Notes: a model not told the origin generated them from the sequence alone. Positions 10,993 to 21,517 are shown, counted from the stretch's first letter. The stretch: 64,000 nt of DNA from Neckera pumila (GCA_963969595.1 OZ018414.1:15297660-15361659), one strand, 5' to 3'. Made by a program: numbers and translations.

Positions 10993-11240
10993 GAGCATCC
11001 CCACCCGTCTTGCATATAGGATGACTTGTTAAGAGAGGCTTGCAAAATTGCCCCAGCCGTCTTGCATAATGGATGAACTTGTTAAGAGCCAAGCCAAAAG
11101 CCTCCGATGATTGTCAAAATCGGGCTCTTTTGCAAGCCAAAGGGTGGCTTGCAAAAGAACCCGGTTTTGCAAGCCACCAGCGGCTTTTAGCTTGGCCTCT
11201 TAACAAGTTCATCCATTATGCAAGACAGGTGGGGATGCTC
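10993..11240. mobile_element. Harbinger-type MITE, 248 bp, hairpin
   Basis: The arms GAGCATCCCCACC-GTCTTGCATA and its complement continue inward through 'ggatgaacttgttaagag' and 'ccaagccaaaagcc'. The centre is a second inverted pair built on 'cttgcaaaa'. The left flank is TAA and the right flank CAA. Immediately to the right, GCTGTGGGGCTGCCC then TAA (11244-11261) is an orphan right terminus of the same family. Confidence 0.75.
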
Positions 11241-11262
11241 CAAGCTGTGGGGCTGCCCTAAG

Positions 11263-12200
11263 CGCTTTTCAAGTAGGCTACTATAAGACAAATCCGAGTA
11301 GCTTGGTGATAGTCACGTTCTTTCTGGAAGTCAACTGACATTCTTTCTTGTTGGATTCATACTGCAACCTTCAAAGGATGAAAATCGAGTTTACCACCAA
11401 CAGAAACCGACCAACAGGCACTCCGCCCGCAGTCCCATCCATCCTATTAATAGTGTCTGCATTTTATTAGTGTGGGTCATTATGTCGTAATCATGAGTCT
11501 GTACTCTCATCGTACAGTCCGCATGTTGACGTGGACTGCTGCTGGCGTTGATGTACAAAAAAAATGGGTAATCTAAATGACCACCTGGAGGCAGCACTTG
11601 TACAGTCGGGTACTGTAATCTTACAACCGGCCAATTTGAGCCATCAACATTTATTTTTTACAATGTGCAATATAATTGTTTATATTTCGGTAAGCATAAT
11701 TAATACTCAATCCTCATGCAATTCCAGTCAAGTATATAAAATTTCAGTTTCAAAAAAGTAAAATTTCTTTTTTGGTGAATTTCTAAAGTTAATTTTCATG
11801 GTTTTACATAATATTTTATTGAGAACAATTGGTGATAAATTTTTTAATCAAAATTGCATAGATATGTAGGGAACATCTATGCACACATCTTTCAAATTAA
11901 AAAACACCCCATTAAGTAACAAAAATGTAATCTAGGAAGATTTCAATGATGGAGTGATAATGCCCAAATCTTGTGAAATAGATATAATATAGGGCTTGGT
12001 GATAGGGCTGGGGGGCCGTTCTTCTTGGAAGTCAACTAACATTCTTTCTTGTTGGATTCATCTGGTCGGAAAGGGATCTTGTAAACTCCAATGGATGAGG
12101 GCCTCCTTACATGTATTGGTGGGTGGGTGTGGTCAACAATGTTGAAATATAGAAGGCATTTTAATGTTCCTTCTACAGTGTGAGATACACCAAAATTAAT
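11263..12200. other. intergenic, short direct repeat only
   Basis: 'GGAAGTCAACTGACATTCTT' plus 'tcttgttggattcat' at 11325-11365 recurs at 12029-12064, showing an old duplication. 'Actataagacaaatc' at 11280 also occurs at 9076 on the other side of the MITE chain. No gene seen. Confidence 0.45.
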
Positions 12201-12204
12201 AGAA

Positions 12205-13060
12205 CTCTCCTCTTCCTTCGATGCTTGCCAATCACTGGCCTAGACCATAGAATCCACCAATCAAGTCGATAGTAGTTCAATGCCTCTTGCAAAGGTTGTC
12301 CCCCCTCTCCCCCATTTTACCCCCAAGAAAAAGACAAAAACGTTTTAATTACAAATTTGCATGATCAAATTTGCGAATTTTGAATTCATATTTGCAATCA
12401 CAGGCCCCAAATTAGCAGGAAGTGTTTACAATTGAATAAACATGGCACTAAATAAGGGGTCTTTTTTTAGAATTTACTCTTGGCTTTACATCCGTAAGAG
12501 GTTCCTTGCACTACAATAGACTCAACTAAATCCACCATTCATTCATTTTTTTTTATTGGATACACAAATAAAGGGGACCCTTTACTGCACAAGATAAAAT
12601 ACAAAGACCCAGTCAATGGCCAGGGCTGGAGAGAAAAGAGAATCTACCATTCAATTTTTTTGTTTTTGGACACGAATAAAGGGAACCCTTTACTGCACAA
12701 GATAAAAATACTAAGACCCAACCACAAGCAGCCTGGACCGACAAGAAAAGAGAATTCACCATTCATTCATTTTTTAATTATTGGATACACAAATAAAGGG
12801 GACCCTTTACTGCACAAGATAAAATACAAAGACCCTGTCAACGGCCTGGCCCGGAGAGAAAATAGAATCCACCATTCATTTTTTATTTTATTTATTTATT
12901 TTTATTTTTTAAAATTTATTTACACAAATAAAAGGGAATCCTTTACTGCACGAGATAAATTACAAAGACCCCGCCTGCCGCAAGCGGCCGGCCTGGGCTA
13001 AAAAGAATAGAAAAAAGACCATTCACCATTCAATTTCCAGATCAAACCCAAGCTATTTGA
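12205..13060 (-). repeat. paralogous block with four stacked retroposon tails
   Basis: The block at 12205-12545 and 13000-13060 matches 56730-57020 and 57125-57180 (for example 'gaatccacca-tcaagtc' and 'agaccattcaccattcaatt'). In between, four units of about 111 bp begin with T-runs near 12546, 12656, 12767 and 12880. Each continues ACAAATAAAGGG-ACCCTTTAC and then AAATACAAAGACCC. On the minus strand each reads as the 3' end of a retroposon with a poly(A) tail. All units are separated by ACCATTCA-like target sequence. The other block has a single unit. Confidence 0.75.
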
Positions 13061-13114
13061 AAGAGGAAACACGCGTATCAACGTTGCCTTATCGGAAGGT
13101 TTCGACATCTGCAG

Positions 13115-13560
13115 TAAGGTAAAAGACCCCATTGCGGTCAGAATTAGGAGTGTGCCCTCATGCCATTTCTAAATTTTTTTCAAATTTCTTCCCACACAAA
13201 GATAAGTGTGAGAGACAGTGAGGACATTTGAAATTACATTTTTTGGACCAAATATGAATTAGTTTTGAATTTTTGAAGTGATCAGCCCATAGGGGTCTAT
13301 AGGCTACCTCATGACCAACAAAATCTGAATCCAATATGGTCATCTTCCTACCCAATGCAGTCATAACATTTTCAAACATGGAAGACCTAAAAAATTAGTT
13401 TTTACAAAGAGTTTTACACTAAAAAGTTACAAGTACCTATTGAGGTCACTAATTACTCCATAACTACCATATAAGGCATTGATTGTGGTCTGAAAAACCA
13501 CATTGGGGTCACTAGGTGTCCATCATGGGCCATTTGACCGCAATGGGGTCTCTTACCTTA
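13115..13560. mobile_element. AGGTA-ended MITE, 446 bp, copy 1
   Basis: Termini TAAGGTAAAAGACCCCATTG and CAATGGGGTCTCTTACCTTA are inverted, with CGGTCA continuing inward. A second copy of nearly the same length lies at 43379-43823 and matches through the interior ('ccctcatg-cat', 'aagtgtgaga', 'accaacaaaa'). The paralogous site near 58398 lacks it. TA probably is the target duplication. Confidence 0.8.
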
Positions 13561-13566
13561 TCATAG

Positions 13567-13615
13567 TTTTTTTTTTTTTTTTGAAACAAATGAAACGGGA
13601 TTTCATTGCCTGCAG
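13567..13615 (-). mobile_element. 49-bp retroposon tail with 8-bp target duplication
   Basis: A T-run followed by GAAACAAATGAAACGGGATT and TCATTGCCTGCAG is flanked by TATCATAG at 13559-13566 and 13616-13623. That is the signature of target-primed reverse transcription aborted after a few dozen bases, on the minus strand. The left TATCATAG copy overlaps the right end of the MITE before it, so it came later. Confidence 0.7.
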
Positions 13616-13623
13616 TATCATAG

Positions 13624-13690
13624 GTTGGTTTTGCTACAGGAAACCTTACAGTGGGCTCCAGATTCGGACAGCCCTGCCAGACAGCCGATT
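13624..13690. repeat. fragment shared with 58405-58600
   Basis: GGGCTCCAGATTCGGACAGC then CCTGCCAGACAGCCG is repeated near 58557 with few changes, and 'tttgctacaggaaa' near 58419. Both lie at the far end of the duplicated blocks and read as parts of a minus-strand retroposon or an old segmental duplication. Open frames exist on both strands but match no family I know. Confidence 0.6.
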
Positions 13691-14018
13691 GCTGCTGCAA
13701 GGTCAGAGCCTCCTGCACATGTATCGGTGGTGACCAGGGAAACTTCACCGGCGTTTCTACAGTGAAAAAAGTTTGTGTACTTCCATGTGGACCGAGTGGG
13801 TGTGCGAGGAATACAATTAGAAAGCCACACGTATTAGATTCTCTCAACATGAATAGCCTCCGCCAACGGGAAGACAATCGGTGAAGCTTGTTCATCTTGT
13901 TGCTTGAATTAGAACGGAACTCACCGGCCCGACTCACATGGCAAGAGGCCCTTATATATTAGTGGTGGATGGTGGTAGAAAGGAGTAATTTGCACACCCA
14001 TTGCTCGAACGATCGTTC

Positions 14019-14025
14019 TATAAAT
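14019..14025 (+). promoter_or_regulatory. TATA box candidate of the DPP6-like gene
   Basis: TATAAAT lies 67 bases before the ATG, preceded by a GATCGTTC-containing stretch. A second candidate, TATATAT at 13953-13959, is farther upstream. The first gives a short 5' leader typical of plant genes. Position is the only evidence. Confidence 0.5.
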
Positions 14026-14092
14026 CTGCCATCTCAAAGTCTAGTGTGTGCAAGTAACAATCTGCAGGTAGCTAGCTATCGAAGTAGCGAGG

Positions 14093-16360
14093 ATGGGCCG
14101 AGAGAGCCGCGGCAGCATTGCCTTCTTCGCTACCTACAGGCCGCCAGTGCCGCTCGACATCTTCTCCTGCCCCGTCCCAGCCTTCTCCAAACGCGATGAG
14201 CTCAAACTCACCGGCATCGAGGACACTTTCTACAACTACAACTGCCGCCCCATCCCTCCCGCGGCGCTCAAGGAACTCCTCAAGCGCCCCAAGCTGGCAG
14301 CCGAGGGCGTCACCGACGCTGACGTCGACGCCGGCCGCGTCTCCAGCTTCGTCTTCGTCTCCGAGAGAGAGGACAACCTCGAGACGCTCCGCATCGCCCT
14401 GCGGTTCAATGCCAACAAGAAGGTGAAGGTGTTCAGCCTGGCCGACATCTTCGGCGCCACCGAGTTCAGCGGCACGCGCCTGGAGGACAGCGGCTGCATT
14501 GGCGGCGGCTACAAGGTGGGCTCTCGCACCATCGACCACTCGCTCATCTACGTCTCCACCAAGGAGCCAGCGGAAGAACGCCGCAGCCCCTGGACCGTTG
14601 TCTACAAGACCAACCTTAGAACCGGCCAGACCGACCGCCTCACTCCCAAAGGTAGTTTCTTTCTTCGATCTCTTGTCGTTAATTGAGTACTCTCATCTCC
14701 TTAATTGCACTGTGTATGTGTGCTATATGCAGGTCAGTCTGATTTGAGCCCGGCCGTGTCGCCGTCGGGGAAGAAGGTGGCAATGGCGTCATTCCAAGGG
14801 AAGGGCTGGGATGGCGAGATCGAGGACCTGCAGACCGACATCCAAGTGATGAACGTGGAGGAGAAGCCACCGTTCCGCAAGCTGCTGATCAAGAACGGCG
14901 GGTGGCCGACGTGGGCCAGTGACGACGTCATCTTCTTCCACAGGAAGGTCGGTGATTATTGGGGTGTCTTCCGGTTTACCATCAGCACCAGGGATACCGT
15001 CCGGGTGACACCGGATAAGTTCGACGCAGTGACTCCGGCGGCCATCAGCGAGACCAAAGTGGCGGTGGCCACCATCCGCAAGAAGTCCAAGTTCATCGAC
15101 GTCCGCGTGGAGGACCAGTATCGCCACATTGAGATCTTCGACGCGGCCGCGCCGGGGCAGTCGGTGCGGATCACCCAGAAGATGAGACCCAAAGGCGACC
15201 ACTACAACCCCTTCGTGCTGGACGGCGGCAGCCGTGTCGGGTACCACCGCTGCAGGAGTGACCTCCTGCAGCACGGCGACGACGTCCCTCGGAACTTCCA
15301 CAAGCTGGAGTCCCCTGTGAAGGACGTCGGGCTGTTTCGGGTGTCCGGCGTGTTCCCCACCCTCTCCAAGGACGGCTCGAAGCTGGCCTTCGTGGACAAC
15401 GAGTTCAAGGCTGTGTGGATTGCCGACAGCAAGGGGCTGCGCATCGTGTTCGAGACCAAGGGCCCCGACAGCATCTTCTCCCCAATGTGGAACCAGAACC
15501 CCGATGAGGACATCCTCTACGTCTGCATGGGCCCCTCCTTCAATGCCAAGATGCCGCTGGAGATCTTCGCCATCCCCAAAGTCTCCAGCGGCGATCGGCA
15601 TCGCCGGCAGCTCACCAAGGGCAATTTCAACAACGCGTTCCCGTCAAGCAGCCCAGACGGGAAAAAGTTCGTGTTCCGGTCGACGAGAGACGGCGGGGCG
15701 AAGAAGCACAAGAACCTGTACATCATGAATGACACAGAGGTCGGGGAGTTTGGGGACGGCACGGTGACGCGGCTGACCAACGGGCCGTGGACCGACACCC
15801 ACTGCCAGTGGTCCCCGAACGGAGACTGGATCGTCTTCTCGTCGACGCGCGACAAGCCCAAGGATGCACCAGAGTCGGACAACGGCCTGGACCCGGGTTA
15901 CTTCGCCGTGTTCCTGGTGAAGGCGAGCGACCCGACGGTGGTGATCCGGGTGCTGAAGAGCGGGGACGACCTGGGCGGGCACGTGAACCACCCGGTGTTC
16001 AGCCCGGACGGGCGGAGCATCGCGGTGACGGCGGACCTGGCGGCGGTGTCCGCAGAGCCGATCTCGCTGCCGCTGTTCCTGCACTCAGTGCGGCCATACG
16101 GCGACATCTTCGTGGTGGACATCGACACGAAGGACATGGCGAAGAACAGGGACGTGAAGAAGTTTCATCGCATCACGCACAGCCGGTACGAGTACTCGAC
16201 ACCGGTGTGGACGGTGTTCGCGACGGACGACCCGAATGCGCAGTGGAACATGCTGGTGAAGGAGGACGCGTACACGCCGACGTGCCCGTACGCGCACCCC
16301 GACGGCGGCGAGAGCATCCACATGACCGGGCACCTCTGCATCCCCAAGAGGTGTTGCTGA
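14093..16360 (+). CDS. DPP6-N-terminal/TolB-like beta-propeller protein, two exons, 728 aa
   Basis: CDS joins 14093-14651 and 14733-16360. The 81-bp intron has GT (14652) and AG (14732), and the phase-1 split restores a Gly codon (TPK-G-QSDLSP). The protein resembles the plant family annotated in Arabidopsis as 'DPP6 N-terminal domain-like' (for example At1g21680), and its length is close to that family. PD40/TolB-type blades are visible: SPSGKKVAMASF (about 195-206), LSKDGSKLAF (about 396), SSPDGKKFVFRSTRDGG (about 490), WSPNGDWIVFSSTRD (about 545) and FSPDGRSIAVTAD (about 608). The N-terminus (GSIAFFATYRPPVPLDIF) has no clear signal peptide. There is no alpha/beta-hydrolase domain with a nucleophilic Ser, so it is probably not a peptidase; a binding or scaffold role is inferred. 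The coding sequence is strongly GC-rich against AT-rich surroundings, and no stop or frameshift breaks it. Long antisense and alternative-frame ORFs here are shadows of its GC-rich codons. Confidence 0.93.
14652..14732 (+). other. intron of the DPP6-like gene
   Basis: Donor GGTAGT, T-rich body, acceptor ATATGCAG. It is 81 bp, near the lower size limit for plant introns, and contains an in-frame stop, so it must be removed for a continuous protein. Confidence 0.88.
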
Positions 16361-16391
16361 TTGATTGCTGCCGTCCTTAGGTTGATCGATG

Positions 16392-16397
16392 AATAAA
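16392..16397 (+). terminator. poly(A) signal of the DPP6-like gene
   Basis: AATAAA (within GAATAAATAA) lies 32 bases after the stop, followed by a GTGT-rich stretch. The cleavage site is probably within the next few dozen bases. Confidence 0.6.
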
Positions 16398-16979
16398 TAA
16401 GCGCGCGTGTGTCTGCCTTTAGTTGTGGTGTCGGTCGTTGTTGGTATGCTTCAAAGTTTTTGAGCTTCATCTCTGCATGGTACATGTTTTCTTTACTCAG
16501 CATTTCATGGATCCTAGGCGTCAATGTTATGGACATGAGTATCAGAGTTAGGGCCCTTCTTGAGGTTGCGGTTTACCCCCTCTTTTTTGAAGGTGTAATA
16601 GCGATAAGCATCATTACTGTAAAATTTTGAAGTTTGAGGAATATTACCTTTTGTGGAAAGAGGGGAAATTATCAAATCCTTATGATTCAGCCCATTTCCT
16701 AAGCTATAATGTTGTGCACATCAAACCAACATGTGTAGGACAAATTGGGTGTCTCTAAAACATTAACCCTGGATCTATGAGTCAACCAGGACAGAGCTGG
16801 TAGATGACCCTGGATTTATTGAAACCACTACAACGTATGTACCCGTGACTTGGCACCGTAGAAGCCCACGGAATGTGGATGTTGCGGCAGCTCACAAAAA
16901 TTGAAAATATGTTGTGGTTTATGAGTTCAAAGATGGTCAGGTGAGGGTTTAGGAGGCTAAAAATTACTATAATGGTCAC

Positions 16980-17130
16980 GCCTTCATCATCACCTTCGAT
17001 TCAGCAATTGTTCCAGCATCATCATTTTCGCTACGATACTCTGTCATCACCTTCGCTACCGATGCTCCATCACCACCTTTGCTACCAATTCTCTATCATC
17101 GCCTTCGCCTCCACAATTCCATGCTCTTCC
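16980..17130. repeat. degenerate short tandem repeat TCATCACCTTCGCTACC
   Basis: The motif and variants (ATCATCACCTTCG, TCATCACCTTCGCTACCGAT, ATCATCGCCTTCGCC) recur at about 45-60 bp spacing. This low-complexity origin explains the open frame of 162 codons from 16972, which has no family resemblance. Confidence 0.55.
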
Positions 17131-17884
17131 GTCCAAACTCCTCCCTCTCCTTATACATATTCGCATTCTCATTCTTTTCTCCTTAGAGAAAAACAGGCTG
17201 GAGAATTGGAGTTCGGACAATTTGGATTCGGTGACGTTGTGGCGATGGCGATGTACGCTATGATTTTGTTGATGGGAGTTTCCACTCAGGCAGGAGCATT
17301 ATCTTGTACTCTGCTCTATGATTTGGAGAAAGAAACGGTGGCTTGGTACAACAACGAGCGTTCACGTGATGGTAGTAGCCTGGTTTACAATGGAAATGAA
17401 ATACAAATGGAGATTTTTGGTACCGGATCACATCCTTCTCTGCTACAGGGGCGCTCGTGATTAGTTGCGGACGCATGAGGCACAATATTCAAGGGTGAGT
17501 TGGAGGTTTCTTGAATCAAGCTTTTCTTGCGCATTTTCTTTGTTTTTTATTGGCTAAATTTTGCACTGAACTCTGTCTTTGCCTTCGCATTTGCATGGCC
17601 ATTGCATAGCCATCGCATTTGCTTTTTAGGTTTGTATCGCTCTCCGCTAATTCTTCAGTTAGAGTTAGTGACCTACACCAGAGAATTCAAGGTCAAAACC
17701 AGGTCACATTTTAGGTGGCATGTGTAGAGATTGGCAGGCTTCTGAATGCTTGAGTTGGACGCACAGTGTGTTTTTGCAGACAAAGTTCTTGGCTCCAAGA
17801 TGTCGACCTTGGAAGTCTATGATTAGCACGTTCACAAGCAACACTAATTTGGAATTTCAATGTTGTTGTGTTGCTCTTTTGCAG

Positions 17885-19227
17885 GTTTTCCAGACTCCAC
17901 CACCACTTTCACCTCCACCGCTTGCTACAAGAGAGCATGCTTCTCAACAACAACAATCAGGTGAGTGTCTGATGAAAATTGCAATCATGAGTTGGTTAAC
18001 TGAGAATGTTGGTGTTTGTAGTTGGCTTAGATGTTAAGATTTGCAAATTGGAGGTTCCTTTGGATGTAGATGAAGTTGGCTCAGAAGGCTGGTGTTTGTT
18101 GTATTGGAGTTGACTTATCATGTAGATGTACGTAGTTTGTAGTCTGCTTATGTTAATGTCCATAATTTGGAGGTCATGACATCCTGACCTAATTAATAGG
18201 ACCGCCCAATTCTAATTATTTGTGGTGTGGTTGATTAAAGAAATCTGCAAAAAAGTGATACGGTTCTTAGTTCGCTCATTTAAAGCTGGCTTTCAAATCG
18301 AAGTTCCGAACTGTGGCGAAAAAAATGTTTTTTAGCTTTTCGCAGCAATTGTTTTAGCCCTGAAGCCTTAGCGCTTCACTCGGGGTTCTTCGACCTCAAT
18401 GCCATGCGCTTTATTATATTCAGAAACGAGAAAAGTGCTGTGTGGAACAAAACTCCACATTGGGGGTCAAAGACCATGAATTATTTATAATAATACACTT
18501 TTTACTTGTTTTTTACGGTCTCAACATTTCTAAGAGATCGGAACTGACAGGAGCCATGATGTATCAAATGTAAGAACTCAAATTGATGTCAAGCTATTGT
18601 GTCTAAGCTGCAGGAAGCGTTGCAGGAAGCGCTGGACAGGTAGCAGCCGCGGATGCAGCGTCTGTTAAGACACGTTTACGGTGGACTCTAGAACTTCATG
18701 ACAGGTTTGTGGACGCAGTTGCACAACTGGGTGGTTCTGAATGTAAGTAGTCACTGTCACTGGCTTTGAGCCTCTCTAGTACATCATTGTCTTTTCAACA
18801 AGTGTCACCTTAGTGCAGTTGAAAATGTAGTGAAAAGGTTATTTCCAAGATAGCTCATTATTAGGTCCATTTGCTGGTTGGTGTAGGTGCAACACTAAAA
18901 GCTGTACTTCGGGTGATGGGCGTTTTAGGAACAACCACTGACTACGTTAAGAGTCATATACAGGTGAGTATTAGACTGTTCAGAAACCAACAAACTCTTC
19001 GTTTTACTCTATCAGCAGTGAAATTTTTTGCAGTCGTCAAGTTGAGTTAATATTCTAATGGATATGTCTTGGTGGTTGTTCTATGCAGAAGTACAGGCTT
19101 ATCTCTGAGGCTTCTTACGAAGGTAAGTGATTTTGCAGTCTTCAAGTTGAGTTAATATTCTAATGGATATGTCTTGGTGATAGTTCTATTCAGAAGTACA
19201 GGCTTATCTCTGAGGCTTCTTATGAAG
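17885..19227 (+). pseudogene. MYB-CC (GARP/PHR-like) transcription factor gene fragment with introns
   Basis: Four exons with GT-AG borders join in one frame: 17885-17960, 18614-18742, 18887-18963 and 19089-19122. The joined reading gives a Pro/Gln-rich lead (VFQTPPPLSPPPLATREHAS, QQQQ), then VKTRLRWTLELHDRFVDAV, AQLGGSE, then ATLKAVLRVMGVLGTTTDYV and KSHIQKYRLISEA. This is the single MYB-like (SHAQKY/GARP) DNA-binding domain of the MYB-CC family, which includes phosphate-response regulators. Changes at usually invariant places (TPEL to TLEL, ATPK to ATLK, LTIYH to TTTDY) suggest relaxed selection. The coiled-coil half and the C-terminus are missing, and no convincing start exon was found. 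The last exon with its intron is duplicated in tandem (second copy of the exon at 19194-19227). No stop interrupts the four exons, so a young or partly expressed fragment cannot be excluded. Confidence 0.78.
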
Positions 19228-19245
19228 GTACGTGATTTTGCTCTC
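19030..19245 (+). repeat. tandem duplication of intron plus last MYB-CC exon
   Basis: About 106 bp from 'ttttgcagtc-tcaagttgag' through the exon (AAGTACAGGCTTATCTCTGA) and its donor is repeated once. The second donor is GTACGT and the first GTAAGT; the second acceptor is TTCAG and the first TGCAG. The exon has 34 nt, so using both copies would shift the frame. Confidence 0.9.
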
Positions 19246-19853
19246 ATGAGGCTTATCTCGCTCTGTGTGAGTCTTGCTCTCATGTGGCTTATCTCTCTGT
19301 GCACGAGGTATATGTACTTAGTTGCGTTTGAGTGAAGAGCAGAGCATATAAGATAGCGTAGGTGTATGAACTACTCTGCCATTCTGATGAGGACCTCGGG
19401 ATGTGTCGGAGAGGCCCGTGGGAGAGCACTAGGGGCGATTTAAGTTGCAGCCTCCGAGAAATGAATGATGTTCACGATGAGGTGTCTTCCAGCACTACAG
19501 TTTCCTTTTACTGACTCGACGCAACAGAAGTACATGGCCAAGGCGTACCCACAAGTCGGCGGAGGTGGTGAAGAAGTCGGGCGTGCCGTCTCTGATCATG
19601 GCCATCTCTAGAAGTTGTAGGCCTTAGAGGCATGACGAGCTCGGCAGGGTGCTCAACTTTGAAGTTGTAGAATGTTGTAATGGTGATACCATGAAAATGT
19701 TTGAGGTTGCATTTTGCATGTAATAACAGATAATTATAATAAAAAGTGATGTAGAAATAATGGAGCCTGGAATTGTTACCAGATTTGATTCTACAAGCCT
19801 CACCTACCAAATACACGTTTGTCCTAGTTGACTCATAGACCCAGCCTGGTTAA

Positions 19854-20948
19854 ATAGGAGAGAATATGGCACTGGCGCATACACAAAGAGGCTGATATTG
19901 AAAGCGCTAGATATATGAATTTGCTCCAAAGAAACACTGAGATCTCGCCTATTTGTTTTTCGTTTTGTCGTATACAAAATCTGGCCATTTTTTGTTGCTG
20001 CTCAATGCACTTGGCTAACAAGTGCTTAATTGCATATTTAGGATCTTTTAAGATGAATGATGGAATAATTTCAAGAATATGTCTTTTTGCATGCAATTAT
20101 GTATCAATCATATCATTTTTCCCATCTATCATAGGCATATAAAAGATTCATCCACAAAAAATCGGAAATTTATTTGAAATACAACAAGTGCATTCAACAT
20201 CACATGTAATAATTATCATTCTTTTGTAGTTTTTTTTTTTTCATATATGAATTTTGTTCAAATTCTTCATTGGTTTCCTAAATATTTTACACAAACGTGT
20301 TATTGAACCTTAAGACCAACAAAGATGAGCCATTTGAGGGGAGATGTTTGGAGCAATTTGGCAAAAGTGGTGGGGACTAAATTGTATACTAGGCACTATT
20401 ATTGGTAATATATAGAGATATAGCATACACCGTCCCTTGGAAAATCATGTTGCATCTACTGCATAATTGATCAATTCTTTAGTTTCTTCATCAATTCTAG
20501 AGTTGCCATGTGCTATTGTCCTTCCCTATTGGCTTCAGAATCATTCCCATGACAACAATCTTGATCAAATTTCTTTGACTTGGCAATCAAAAATTTTAGT
20601 ATTCTCCTACTTTATGATGGTGAATCTTTCAAGAATGTCTCTCCTTAGTCTTCCAGGGCCACTGAGCTTGTTGCTATATGGTCATGCTCAAGCATAATCA
20701 TGGTTGGTTCCCTTGTTCCTTAATGGTTTCACATTGGTCCAAAGTCCAGACTCCAGATTTTGCACCATCAAGTTCTAAACCAATTCAAGGCAAGAGTCTA
20801 CAATTTGGTTTGTGAATTAGAATTGAAAAATCTATAATGTGAAGGGTGCATTTGGTGAAAACCAATAGATTTTTTGTGAGATTTAAATACAACAATGCAC
20901 TAAAGATGGTCATTAGTGTATCCCAACTAATGCTTTTGGAAATGTTAC
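19854..20948. other. AT-rich intergenic, nothing recognised
   Basis: Several small unsupported ORFs; no inverted repeats or copies elsewhere in the window were recognised. Confidence 0.35.
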
Positions 20949-21268
20949 ATTAGAAAAAAATTCAACACCTCCAAGGGCCGTCCAAAGTTGACATGCCATG
21001 CTATTCTTTGTATGGCCTATCAACTTTGAAATTGCTCTTGGTGAGCAATCAGAGTCAATTTCCACAGATTTTTTTATTTTTTTATTTTTTTTTCTCTTTT
21101 TTAATAATTTTTTTATTCGGAATTTTGGGTTCTTGCGCCATTGTTGCTGCAGTTTCAGCAAGGCAAAAATAGAGGATAAATAAATTTTTGAACAAAATAA
21201 AAACAAATTTTCGGGTACCTTGGAGGCCTGTGGAGCAACCCTCCGGAGGCCTGAAATTTCCTCTAATG
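20949..21268. mobile_element. CATTAG-ended MITE, 320 bp, diverged copy
   Basis: Ends CATTAGAAAAAAATTCAACACC and the inverted GGAGGCCTGAAATTTCCTCTAATG pair over about 24 bp with mismatches. The same end pattern is seen at 45741, 59296 and 60002. Confidence 0.6.
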
Positions 21269-21517
21269 TGAGTTCTTCTTTGGAATTTTTTTGAATTGTA
21301 AGCACAATTTTCTATACTATTTAAGGAGGGGGATTATTGCAAACATAGTTAGTAAAATTATTCATCTATAGCAAAAAAATTTAGCATTCAGAAAGAAATT
21401 AGTACAATAAACACTAAATACCATCTTCAATGTAATCATTGAAGTCAATCTAGATAAGCATAATAAATAATTGTTGTCATTTTTACCATATGAGGAGCAT
21501 AAAACCTCATCATTTAA

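Larger units (their letters stand above)
16762..19853. mobile_element. possible inverted-repeat element enclosing the MYB-CC fragment
   Basis: CATTAACCCTGGATCTATGA then GTCAACCAGGACA (16761-16793) is repeated in inverse orientation at 19821-19853 (GTCCTAGTTGACTCATAGAC then CCAGCCTGGTTAA). The pair of about 30 bp encloses the MYB-CC remnant and little else. This layout fits a TIR transposon that captured a gene fragment (Pack-TIR type). No convincing target duplication was found, so it stays a hypothesis. Confidence 0.4.

Noticed and set aside
13618..13937. Coding gene in the segment shared with 58.5 kb
   Set aside because: Open frames exist on both strands in both copies but disagree beyond the about 40-bp conserved core, so shared ancestry of a repeat explains the match.
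15787..16380. 197-codon plus-strand ORF and several long antisense ORFs (for example 14789-15601 and 15644-16084) in the DPP6-like gene
   Set aside because: They lie entirely in other frames of a GC-rich coding sequence, where stop codons are rare, and their proteins are low-complexity Arg/Pro/Ala or His/Val-rich.
16972..17460. 162-codon ORF upstream of the MYB-CC fragment
   Set aside because: Its first part comes from a degenerate short tandem repeat, it ends in a stop before the MYB-CC exons, and no splice combination joined it in frame.
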